NCBI GenBank assembly: GCA_905233835.1 | Contig: CAJOGB010000029.1 | Span: 1 to 9,777 of the forward strand | DNA from: an uncultured Lachnospiraceae bacterium | GTDB lineage: Bacteria > Bacillota > Clostridia > Lachnospirales > Lachnospiraceae | Direction of reading: 5' to 3' | Length of the DNA: 9,777 nucleotides | In this document: positions 1 to 6,345 of the stretch, piece by piece | Layout: each line of letters starts with the position of its first letter | Position numbering within the stretch: position 1 is the stretch's first letter | Position numbers and translations under genes: made by a program | The notes under the pieces: generated by a model | Database searches by the model: none | The model's input: the letters and a program-made list of their open reading frames with translations, nothing else | Told to the model about the DNA's origin: nothing

Positions 1-185
1 TGTACATCCATAACTTCAAGGCCGTTTATGGTTCCTTTATCCGGAGTCTGTCCGCCTTCCTCGGGGAAAAACAGGGTTTGATCAAGCACCACATAATAGG
101 TATCCCCTTTTGCCTTTTCACAGGAAAGAACTTTTGCGTCGCAGGTTGTTAAATATGCATCCTCATCATAGAGTTTTCTCGTCAT
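1..185 (-). CDS. Alanyl-tRNA editing protein (AlaX/DHHA1-like), N-terminal fragment
   Basis: Partial gene: the ATG is at 185 and 61 codons are visible before the left edge. The product starts MTRKLYDEDAYL and contains FFPEEGGQTPDKG at residues 39-51. This matches the N-terminal part of AlaRS-like editing proteins, whose hallmark is F(Y/F)PEGGGQxxDxG. Known members of this family hydrolyse Ser or Gly wrongly attached to tRNA-Ala in the cytoplasm. The zinc-binding HxxxH and the downstream motifs that would prove editing activity lie outside the window, so function rests on the N-terminal signature only. Here the usual PEGGGQ reads PEEGGQ. An AAAGGA-like ribosome binding site lies about 9-12 bases upstream of the ATG and a promoter is seen at 226-254. 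A full alanyl-tRNA synthetase is unlikely because that enzyme begins with its aminoacylation domain, not this one. Confidence 0.8.
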   Translation of the reverse strand, partial: MTRKLYDEDAYLTTCDAKVLSCEKAKGDTYYVVLDQTLFFPEEGGQTPDKGTINGLEVMDV

Positions 186-204
186 TGGTTTTTCTATCCT
201 TTTC

Positions 205-233
205 TTGAATGTTGATTTCTCAAACATTATAAT
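205..233 (+). promoter_or_regulatory. Sigma-A type promoter of the EAL-domain gene
   Basis: TTGAAT (205-210), a 17-base spacer and a perfect TATAAT (228-233) form a near-consensus housekeeping promoter. The predicted transcription start is near 240, about 32 bases before the ATG at 272. ATTATAAT at 226-233 is its own reverse complement, so the opposite strand also reads TATAAT. A 10-base palindrome, TATTTAAATA, at 235-244 covers the predicted start site. Confidence 0.7.
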
Positions 234-254
234 ATATTTAAATACGGTTTTACA
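226..254 (-). promoter_or_regulatory. Promoter of the AlaX-like gene
   Basis: On the minus strand there is a perfect TATAAT (231 to 226). A weak -35 TGTAAA (254 to 249) precedes it by 17 bases. The predicted start near 219 would give a leader of about 34 bases. The -10 is the same DNA that forms the -10 of the divergent gene. The -10 is convincing and the -35 is poor. Confidence 0.5.
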
Positions 255-259
255 TAATT

Positions 260-265
260 AGGGGG
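260..265 (+). promoter_or_regulatory. Ribosome binding site of the EAL-domain gene
   Basis: AGGGGG lies 6 bases before the ATG at 272 and supports that start over later in-frame ATG codons. Confidence 0.65.
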
Positions 266-271
266 ACATTT

Positions 272-2221
272 ATGACCGTTTATAATCTGGACTTTGACTT
301 TGCTGCCTGTATGGTGGCACTGTTTACACTTATCTTAGTTATCATCAAAAAAGATTTAAAACGATTGGAAAACAGGCTCTATGTTTTAATCGTTGCGGAT
401 AACCTATTCGCCTGCATTTTTGATGTCTACAGCGCCTATGCCATCATGAACACGACATGGGTTCCCAGAGCCTTAAACATGGGCCTTTCCTATGCGTATC
501 TTATCTTCCACGCCTGCTTTGCACCCTTATTCTTCGGCTACGTCATGCTGGTGTCCGGAATTGTATTTTCAAAAAAATATCAGAATATCAACATCTTTAT
601 ATCCGGAATCCCTTGGTTTATCAGTTTGATTGCCATCGCATTAAATCCGATTTTTCATTGGGTATTTTATTTGGATAAGAAAGGTGCCTACTTCCACGGT
701 AACGGTATCTATACCATGTATATTTCCGCCGCCATATATCTGATCGGCATCTTTTACATCATAATCCGATTTAAGAAAAACTTTTCAATTGCACAAAGAT
801 TTTGCTTGGCCATTTTTTGGATTTTGGCACTGTCCACCCTCGTCTATCAATTCTTTAATCCGGGAGTATTAATGGAAATGCTGGGTCAAGCCATGGTATG
901 TCTGGGCGTGGCCGTTACCATTACGGACGAGGAGGCCCTTTACGATCCCTCCACCCATGTATATAACCGGATTACCTTCCAGAACGATATGAACCGACTT
1001 TTAAAATCCGCTGCGGATTGTTCCGTTTGTTTTGTAAGAATCACAAACGGAGCCAAGGTCGCATCCTCCTTGGGCTTGGAACGTACGAACACAGATCTTA
1101 CCAAGGTTGCCGATTTTTTGCGACGCATTGCCAAACACAGAGCCAGACAAAACGTTTACGATTTAGGAAATTATAACTTTGCCATTCTCCATCGAAGTTC
1201 CGACAAAAAGGAAATAAAAGAACTGTCTCTCATCTTAGAAGAGCGGTTTAAAAAAGAATGGTCCAGCGATAATTTCCGCGTAATATTTGATGCTCAGATT
1301 ATTGTAATCCACGTACCTACAGACTTTAACGACATGGATTCCATTATGGCCATCGGGGACCGGAACTATATCCACAGTCAGGAAACAAAGGTCTTTTCCG
1401 GAGAAGGTTTAAATCAGATTAAACGCTACCACAGCGTGGAACGTGCCGTATCCCGAGGACTTGAAAATCATAATTTCAAGGTATACTATCAACCCATTTG
1501 GGATGCCACCTCCAATAAAATCCACTCCTGTGAGGCACTGCTTCGTCTCTTTGACGACGAAATCGGATTTGTTTCTCCGGACGAATTTATTTTGGTAGCG
1601 GAAGAAAACGGATCCATCGTGGAAATCGGAGAATATGTCTTTGACGAAGTCTGCCGATTTATCGTGGAAAGTAATCTTTTGAAAAAAGAAATCGAATTTG
1701 TGGAAGTAAACCTTTCTACTGTACAGTGTTTGCAGAGTAACTTAATCGAGCAGTTAAGCAATACGTTGGAGAAATATAATCTTTCGCCTTCTGCTATCAA
1801 CATCGAGATTACGGAAACCGCAGCAGTGGAAAACGAAGATGTTTTAAAAGATACCATGGATAAACTTCACGAAATGGGATTCTCCGTTTCCATGGACGAC
1901 TTCGGAACCGGCTACTCCAACTTAATGAGTATCTTTAATTTGGACTTTGAAATCATCAAAATCGATAAATCCATTCTTTGGAATGCGGATGATAACATCG
2001 CCGGCGATATCATTTTGGAAAACACGGTAAATACCATTAAGCAAATGGATCGACGCATTGTTTGCGAAGGTGTGGAATCTTTAGAACAAAAAGAAAAGCT
2101 TACCCGTATGGGCGTAGATTATTGCCAGGGCTATCTCTTCTCACGACCGGTCAAAGGCGAAGAATTTGTGGCATACGTAGATAAGTTTAATTTTAAAAAA
2201 GACTTGGCGGAAGCTAAATAA
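272..2221 (+). CDS. Membrane c-di-GMP phosphodiesterase: 7TM - degenerate GGDEF - EAL
   Basis: The 649-residue product has three parts. Residues 8-218 hold about seven hydrophobic segments (roughly 10-26, 37-58, 71-98, 106-128, 147-166, 172-193, 200-218), suggesting a membrane sensor. Residues 224-375 form a GGDEF domain that keeps a YNRITF-like start (231-236) but reads GNYNF at 299-303 where GGDEF belongs, so cyclase activity is not expected. Residues 385-640 form an EAL domain with every catalytic position I could align to the family: E421 of EAL, N480, E512, E515, D542-D543 in DDFGTGY, K563, E599, E602 and Q619. The likely reaction is hydrolysis of c-di-GMP to pGpG at the inner membrane face. 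The degenerate GGDEF may serve as a GTP- or dimer-sensing domain, which is inference. The ligand of the 7TM part is unknown. The gene has its own promoter and is followed after 18 bases by a hydrolase gene that is probably co-transcribed. Confidence 0.92.
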   Translation: MTVYNLDFDFAACMVALFTLILVIIKKDLKRLENRLYVLIVADNLFACIFDVYSAYAIMNTTWVPRALNMGLSYAYLIFHACFAPLFFGYVMLVSGIVFSKKYQNINIFISGIPWFISLIAIALNPIFHWVFYLDKKGAYFHGNGIYTMYISAAIYLIGIFYIIIRFKKNFSIAQRFCLAIFWILALSTLVYQFFNPGVLMEMLGQAMVCLGVAVTITDEEALYDPSTHVYNRITFQNDMNRLLKSAADCSVCFVRITNGAKVASSLGLERTNTDLTKVADFLRRIAKHRARQNVYDLGNYNFAILHRSSDKKEIKELSLILEERFKKEWSSDNFRVIFDAQIIVIHVPTDFNDMDSIMAIGDRNYIHSQETKVFSGEGLNQIKRYHSVERAVSRGLENHNFKVYYQPIWDATSNKIHSCEALLRLFDDEIGFVSPDEFILVAEENGSIVEIGEYVFDEVCRFIVESNLLKKEIEFVEVNLSTVQCLQSNLIEQLSNTLEKYNLSPSAINIEITETAAVENEDVLKDTMDKLHEMGFSVSMDDFGTGYSNLMSIFNLDFEIIKIDKSILWNADDNIAGDIILENTVNTIKQMDRRIVCEGVESLEQKEKLTRMGVDYCQGYLFSRPVKGEEFVAYVDKFNFKKDLAEAK

Positions 2222-2226
2222 AACTT

Positions 2227-2231
2227 AAGGA
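2227..2231 (+). promoter_or_regulatory. Ribosome binding site of the alpha/beta hydrolase
   Basis: AAGGA ends 8 bases before the ATG at 2240, inside the 18-base gap after the EAL gene. No promoter or terminator fits in this gap, so the two genes are most likely one transcript. Confidence 0.6.
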
Positions 2232-2239
2232 CAAAAATC

Positions 2240-3145
2240 ATGAAACTACTACTGATCATTCTTTTAGTTTGCCTGATTATTGTTTTGGGCATCGGATACT
2301 TTTGTATGTATTACGTTTTGACACCGAAGGTACGCTCCATGGAGGACGGTGTCATCTTGGAAAAGAAGCTGGACAATTGGAAGGACTACGATACCTACGA
2401 GAAAGAAGAACTTAATGTATCCTCCTTTGACGGTTACCTATTACACGGAACACTGATTCACAACCACGGGCCAAATGCAGATGAAAATAAATACTGCATC
2501 ATTACCCACGGCTATACCTCCAATCGATACGGTTCCCTTCGTTATGTACCTACCTTTTATGATCTGGGTTATAACATCTATATTTATGACGACCGTCATC
2601 ACGGTGCCAACAAACGATGTCATACCACCATGGGCTATTTGGAAAAGAAGGATTTAATCGCCGTAAAAGAAGAACTGCAAAACCGTTTCGGAAACGGCAT
2701 CGAAATCGGCATCCACGGAGAAAGCTTAGGCTGTGCCATTAGTTTATCCGCCCTTGGTTTAACACAGGATTTTAAGTTTTGTGTGGCAGATTGCGGATAC
2801 TCGGATTTGGAACTTTTACTTACGGAATTAATCGGCGGACAAATGCATTTACCAAAGTTTTTTGTAAAGATTGCATCTTTCTTTTGTAAGGTAACCCAAG
2901 GATTTTGGTTTTCTGATGTAAAACCTTATAAAGCTTTGGAAGAAAATCAAACGCCAATTCTATTTATTCACGGGGATGCAGATTCTTTTATTAATAAGAA
3001 TCATTCCCAAATCAATTTCGACCACGCAAAAAGCTGCTACAAAGAATTACACTTCTTCCCCGGTGCAGACCATGCATGGAGTTGCATGTCGGATAAAGAA
3101 GGCTACGATAAATTGGTAAAAGAATTCGTTAAAAAAGTTCATTAA
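2240..3145 (+). CDS. Membrane-anchored alpha/beta hydrolase (serine esterase/peptidase fold)
   Basis: The 301-residue product begins with one hydrophobic helix (about residues 2-27) without an obvious signal-peptidase site, so it is probably membrane-anchored. The rest is an alpha/beta hydrolase: HGYTSN at 90-95 (oxyanion region), the nucleophile elbow GESLG at 160-164 with S162, the acid loop HGDAD at 244-248 (D248 likely) and H278 in ADHAWS. The triad is complete and correctly ordered. The type resembles YqkD/Bem46-like hydrolases, whose substrates are mostly unknown, so I assign no substrate. If the N-terminus is inside, as three lysine/arginine residues after the helix do not settle, the catalytic domain would be extracellular. 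It shares a probable transcript with the c-di-GMP phosphodiesterase, which may mean joint control rather than a shared pathway. A strong terminator follows the stop. Confidence 0.85.
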   Translation: MKLLLIILLVCLIIVLGIGYFCMYYVLTPKVRSMEDGVILEKKLDNWKDYDTYEKEELNVSSFDGYLLHGTLIHNHGPNADENKYCIITHGYTSNRYGSLRYVPTFYDLGYNIYIYDDRHHGANKRCHTTMGYLEKKDLIAVKEELQNRFGNGIEIGIHGESLGCAISLSALGLTQDFKFCVADCGYSDLELLLTELIGGQMHLPKFFVKIASFFCKVTQGFWFSDVKPYKALEENQTPILFIHGDADSFINKNHSQINFDHAKSCYKELHFFPGADHAWSCMSDKEGYDKLVKEFVKKVH

Positions 3146-3176
3146 AAAAGACGCTCCAAAGTTTGGAGCGTCTTTT
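3146..3176. terminator. Bidirectional intrinsic terminator between convergent genes
   Basis: A perfect 15-base inverted repeat (3146-3160 with 3162-3176) reads AAAAGACGCTCCAAA, G, then its reverse complement. The GC-rich core GACGCTCC/GGAGCGTC is flanked by an A-tract on the left and a T-tract on the right, so it ends transcription in both directions. It serves the plus-strand hydrolase (stop at 3145) and minus-strand glnN (stop at 3187). Confidence 0.93.
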
Positions 3177-3186
3177 AATTTTGTTT

Positions 3187-5307
3187 TTAAACCTCAAAAA
3201 TCATATCACCGTAGGACGGCATTGGCCACATGGATTTGTCCACCAGCATTTCCAGCTTGTCCACCGGTTTACGAAGTGCTTCCATGGCAGGAAGGACTTT
3301 ATCGCGATAGAAGAATGCTCGATCGGTAATATCCGAAATCTTAATTCCTTCCGCTTCGAGATTCTCAAGAACCGTAAGTTTCTCCTTTGTATCCTTAAGG
3401 TAAGAAGATACCTCCGTAAGCATCTCAACCTGGGTGCTCACATCCGCATCCCCCGCAGCCTGTCGAACCTGATTCACGGAATCTGCAAGTACCGTGGTAT
3501 ATCGAATGGTGGCAGGAATAATCTGCTTTCTGATGATATCGATCATGGTCTTTGCTTCGATATTTCTCTTCTTTGCATAGATTTCATATTCAATCTCTGC
3601 ACGGGACTCTAACTCGGTCTTTGTAAATACACCAAACTTTGCAAATAAGTCCACAGAAGATTCGGATAAAAGCGCAGGAATGGCATCCAACATATTATCC
3701 GCAACAGGAAGTCCGCGCTTCTTTGCTTCCGCTGCCCATTCGGTCGAATAGCCGTTTCCGTTAAATACGATGCGCTGATGTTCTTTGGCAAGACGTTTAA
3801 TTAAGTCATGCACTGCCAAATCAAAGTCTTCGGCTTTTTCAAGTTCATCACATGCATCGGAGAACGCTTCCGCCACGATGGTATTTAATACGATGTTCGG
3901 CTCACCCACAGAGTCCTCGCTACCAACGGTTCTAAACTCGAACTTGTTTCCCGTAAAAGCGAAAGGAGAAGTACGATTTCGATCGGTGGCATCCTTTAAG
4001 AAATCCGGTAAAGTGGTAACACCGGTCTCCAATTTTTCACCCTTTAAGCTGTGGTCTGCGGAACCGGTACGAATAAGCTGATCCAAAACATCCTGAAGCT
4101 GCTCACCCAAGTATACGGAAATAATTACAGGAGGAGCTTCATCTCCGCCCAAGCGGGAATCATTTCCCACATCCGCAGCAGACTCTCTAAGAAGTGCCGC
4201 ATGCTTATCTACCGCTTTAAGTACACAGCAAAGCACCAATAAAAACTGAATGTTATCATGAGGTGTTTTACCCGGATCCAAAAGATTAATTCCGTCATCC
4301 GTAACCAAAGACCAGTTGTTATGCTTTCCGGAGCCGTTTACGCCGGCAAATGGCTTCTCGTGTAACAGGCACTGTAACCCGTGACGATAAGCAACCTTTT
4401 TTAAGGTCTCCATAATCATCTGGTTATGATCAACCGCTACATTAGCCTCCTCATAAATGGGGGCCAACTCATGCTGCGCCGGAGCCACTTCGTTATGCTC
4501 CGTCTTTGAAGTAACACCCATCTTCCAAAGTTCGATGTTTACATCATGCATGAATGCGGCAATGCGCTCACGAATGGCACCGAAATAATGGTCGTCCATT
4601 TCCTGACCCTTCGGCGGCATTGCACCGATTAGAGTGCGTCCGGTATATACCAAATCCTTTCGTGCAAGAAAGTCATTTCTGTCAATAATAAAGTATTCCT
4701 GCTCCACACCAACGGATGGAGTTACCTTCACGGAAGTGGTATTTCCAAACAAGCGAAGCAATCGAAGAGACTGCTTGTTAATGGCTTCCATAGAACGAAG
4801 AAGGGGCGTCTTTTGATCTAGAGCCTCTCCCGTATAAGAGCAGAATGCGGTGGGAATACAAAGGGTTGCACCGGAAGCATCCTGACGAACAAAAGCCGGA
4901 GATGTGGGATCCCAGGCTGTATATCCTCTGGCCTCAAAGGTGGCGCGAAGTCCTCCTGATGGGAAAGAAGATGCATCAGGCTCTCCCTTGATAAGTTCCT
5001 TTCCGGAAAAACTCATCAATACTTTTCCGTTCTTCTGAGGAGCCGTAATAAAGGAGTCATGTTTCTCGGCAGTTACGCCGGTTAAGGGCTGGAACCAATG
5101 GGTAAAATGGGTAGCACCCTTTTCGATAGCCCACTCCTTCATTTCATGAGCCACCACATCCGCGGTTTCCAAATCCAATTCTTTTCCCAGGCGAATGGTC
5201 TCTTTTAATTTCTGATAAGTTTTCTTCGGGAGACGCTCCTGCATGGTAGCATCGTTAAATACGTTCTCTCCGAAAATATCTGCAACATTAAAATATTCCT
5301 TTTCCAC
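3187..5307 (-). CDS. glnN: Glutamine synthetase type III (GlnN)
   Basis: The 706-residue cytoplasmic enzyme makes glutamine from glutamate, ammonia and ATP. Its length is typical of GSIII (about 700), far above GSI (about 450). Family signatures in order: THFTHWFQPLTG (66-77), EKHDSF (81-86), SSFPSGGLRATFEARGYTAWD region (113-133), the metal/glutamate-binding VGVEQEYF (199-206), EHNEVAPAQHELAPIYE (270-286), NGSGKHNNWS (324-333) and FRTVGS (458-463). The start is GTG at 5307: an in-frame TGA lies at 5316-5314 and AAGGAAGGA (5325 to 5317) sits 9 bases upstream. An ATG at 5317 is out of frame. It lies 83 bases downstream of fba with a terminator in that gap, so its own promoter is not obvious. 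Nitrogen control is expected for such genes, but no operator is visible here. Confidence 0.97.
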   Translation of the reverse strand: MEKEYFNVADIFGENVFNDATMQERLPKKTYQKLKETIRLGKELDLETADVVAHEMKEWAIEKGATHFTHWFQPLTGVTAEKHDSFITAPQKNGKVLMSFSGKELIKGEPDASSFPSGGLRATFEARGYTAWDPTSPAFVRQDASGATLCIPTAFCSYTGEALDQKTPLLRSMEAINKQSLRLLRLFGNTTSVKVTPSVGVEQEYFIIDRNDFLARKDLVYTGRTLIGAMPPKGQEMDDHYFGAIRERIAAFMHDVNIELWKMGVTSKTEHNEVAPAQHELAPIYEEANVAVDHNQMIMETLKKVAYRHGLQCLLHEKPFAGVNGSGKHNNWSLVTDDGINLLDPGKTPHDNIQFLLVLCCVLKAVDKHAALLRESAADVGNDSRLGGDEAPPVIISVYLGEQLQDVLDQLIRTGSADHSLKGEKLETGVTTLPDFLKDATDRNRTSPFAFTGNKFEFRTVGSEDSVGEPNIVLNTIVAEAFSDACDELEKAEDFDLAVHDLIKRLAKEHQRIVFNGNGYSTEWAAEAKKRGLPVADNMLDAIPALLSESSVDLFAKFGVFTKTELESRAEIEYEIYAKKRNIEAKTMIDIIRKQIIPATIRYTTVLADSVNQVRQAAGDADVSTQVEMLTEVSSYLKDTKEKLTVLENLEAEGIKISDITDRAFFYRDKVLPAMEALRKPVDKLEMLVDKSMWPMPSYGDMIFEV

Positions 5308-5316
5308 AGATACTCA

Positions 5317-5325
5317 TCCTTCCTT
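5317..5325 (-). promoter_or_regulatory. Ribosome binding site that fixes the GTG start of glnN
   Basis: AAGGAAGGA is read on the minus strand 9 bases before GTG at 5307. Together with the in-frame TGA three codons upstream, it rules out any longer protein. Confidence 0.75.
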
Positions 5326-5333
5326 TTCTTTTT

Positions 5334-5369
5334 AAAAAAGGGATGCCCGAATATATTGGGGCACCCCTT
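5334..5369 (-). terminator. Intrinsic terminator after fba, in the glnN leader
   Basis: Minus strand: AAGGGGTGCCC (5369 to 5359) pairs with GGGCATCCCTT (5348 to 5338). That gives 11 pairs with one G-U, a loop of about 10 bases containing AATATATT, and then six T (5339 to 5334). On the plus strand the G-U becomes an A-C mismatch, so the element is built for the minus strand. It lies 21 bases after the fba stop and ends 26 bases before the glnN start. It could be a plain terminator or an attenuator for glnN. Confidence 0.85.
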
Positions 5370-5390
5370 GATGTTTTAAATCGATACTTT

Positions 5391-6254
5391 TTAGGCTTTG
5401 CCTACAGAACCGAATAATTCCATCTTTTCTTTTACTTTTGCTTTGATAGCTTCAGTACCAGGTGCAAGAAGTTTTCTAGGATCGAATCCCTTGCCCTGCT
5501 TATCCTTGCCGGCTTCAATGTACTTTCTGGTTTCCTCAGCAAATACCAACTGACATTCGGTGTTAACGTTAATCTTAGAAACACCAAGGTCGATTGCCTT
5601 CGCGATCATGTCATCCGGAATACCTGTACCACCGTGAAGAACAAGCGGCATAGAACCGGTCTTCTGCTGGATGGCATCCAAAGTTTCAAACGAAAGTCCT
5701 GCCCAGTTATCCGGATATACACCGTGGATATTTCCGATACCTGCTGCAAGCATATCTACGCCAAGGTCAGCCACCATCTTACACTCATCCGGATCAGCGC
5801 ACTCACCTGCACCTACAACTCCGTCTTCCTCACCACCGATAGCACCAACTTCTGCCTCGATAGAGATTCCGTTCTTATGAGCAAGTTCAACCAACTCTTT
5901 GGTCTTTGCAACGTTCTCATCAATATTGTATGAAGAACCGTCAAACATAACGGAAGTAAATCCTGCTTCGATGCAAGCCTTTGTTCCGTCATAGGTACCA
6001 TGGTCTAAGTGAAGAGCTACAGGAACCGTAATTCCCAAAGACTCATCCATAGCCTTAACCATAGCGGCAACGGTCTTAAAACCTGTCATATACTTTCCTG
6101 CGCCTTCGGATACACCTAAGATAACCGGTGATTTGCACTCCTCAGCGGTAAGTAAAATGGCCTTTGTCCATTCAAGGTTGTTGATGTTAAACTGACCAAC
6201 AGCATAGTGTCCTGCTTTAGCTTTGTCTAACATTTCTTTTGCAGATACTAACAT
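5391..6254 (-). CDS. fba: Fructose-1,6-bisphosphate aldolase, class II (zinc-dependent)
   Basis: The 287-residue cytoplasmic enzyme of glycolysis and gluconeogenesis cleaves fructose-1,6-bisphosphate reversibly to glyceraldehyde-3-phosphate and dihydroxyacetone phosphate. Visible signatures: FNINNLEW (22-29), LHLDHG (81-86) with catalytic D84 and metal ligand H85, FDGSSY (104-109), the second family motif IEAEVGAIGGEEDG (132-145) with E135, metal ligands H177 and H207 (LHGGTG), and KINVNTE (227-233) for phosphate binding. The length matches Bacillus FbaA-type enzymes. I chose ATG at 6254: it has a full AAAGGAGG 8 bases upstream and gives the normal N-terminus MLVSAKEM. A start at 6317 would add 21 residues unlike the family and would fall on the promoter -10. 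It has its own promoter and terminator, so it is probably mainly monocistronic, although read-through from the upstream lipid-kinase gene is possible. Confidence 0.96.
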   Translation of the reverse strand: MLVSAKEMLDKAKAGHYAVGQFNINNLEWTKAILLTAEECKSPVILGVSEGAGKYMTGFKTVAAMVKAMDESLGITVPVALHLDHGTYDGTKACIEAGFTSVMFDGSSYNIDENVAKTKELVELAHKNGISIEAEVGAIGGEEDGVVGAGECADPDECKMVADLGVDMLAAGIGNIHGVYPDNWAGLSFETLDAIQQKTGSMPLVLHGGTGIPDDMIAKAIDLGVSKINVNTECQLVFAEETRKYIEAGKDKQGKGFDPRKLLAPGTEAIKAKVKEKMELFGSVGKA

Positions 6255-6262
6255 TAAGTTAT

Positions 6263-6270
6263 CCTCCTTT
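6263..6270 (-). promoter_or_regulatory. Strong ribosome binding site of fba
   Basis: AAAGGAGG is 8 bases before ATG 6254. It is the best Shine-Dalgarno in the window, which fits a highly expressed glycolytic gene, and it decides the start. Confidence 0.85.
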
Positions 6271-6285
6271 ATTCCCTTTATCAAC

Positions 6286-6300
6286 ACGGGTTTTCCCCGT
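6286..6300 (-). promoter_or_regulatory. Small hairpin in the fba leader
   Basis: ACGGG and CCCGT flank a GAAAA loop on the minus strand, about 16 bases upstream of the fba Shine-Dalgarno. There is no T-tract, so it is not a terminator. It may stabilise the 5' end of the mRNA or be incidental. Confidence 0.35.
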
Positions 6301-6316
6301 AAGATTTCCGTCTTCA

Positions 6317-6345
6317 ATTATATCTTAAAGTACGGTTTCATTCAA
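6317..6345 (-). promoter_or_regulatory. Sigma-A type promoter of fba
   Basis: TTGAAT (6345 to 6340), a 17-base spacer and a perfect TATAAT (6322 to 6317) are read on the minus strand. The -35 overlaps the last codons and stop of the upstream lipid-kinase gene (stop 6340-6338). The predicted start near 6310 gives a leader of about 55 bases. Both hexamers and the spacing equal those of the EAL-gene promoter at 205-233. Confidence 0.75.

Noticed and set aside
240..257. Possible CcpA cre-like site (TGTAAAACCGTATT on the minus strand)
   Set aside because: It has an extra base between the TGTAA and CG parts and lacks the symmetrical half, so it does not fit the cre consensus.
1489..1857. 122-codon minus-strand ORF inside the EAL domain
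   Set aside because: It overlaps conserved EAL catalytic motifs on the other strand and is Ser-rich with no recognisable fold or start signals.
3163..3612. 149-codon plus-strand ORF opposite the end of glnN
   Set aside because: It lies fully antisense to the strongly conserved glutamine synthetase, begins inside the terminator, and its translation resembles no family. Treated as a shadow frame.
5338..5369. ANTAR-type antiterminator hairpin before glnN
   Set aside because: There is only one hairpin, with a loop of about 10 A/T-rich bases. The paired hexaloops with conserved A and G positions are not seen.
6286..6300. Terminator after the lipid-kinase gene
   Set aside because: The hairpin has only a 5-base stem, no T-tract, and lies downstream of the fba promoter, so it belongs to the fba leader.
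6255..6317. Longer fba start at 6317 adding 21 residues
   Set aside because: The extension is unlike class II aldolases, lacks a Shine-Dalgarno and would start on the promoter -10. The ATG at 6254 has a perfect site.
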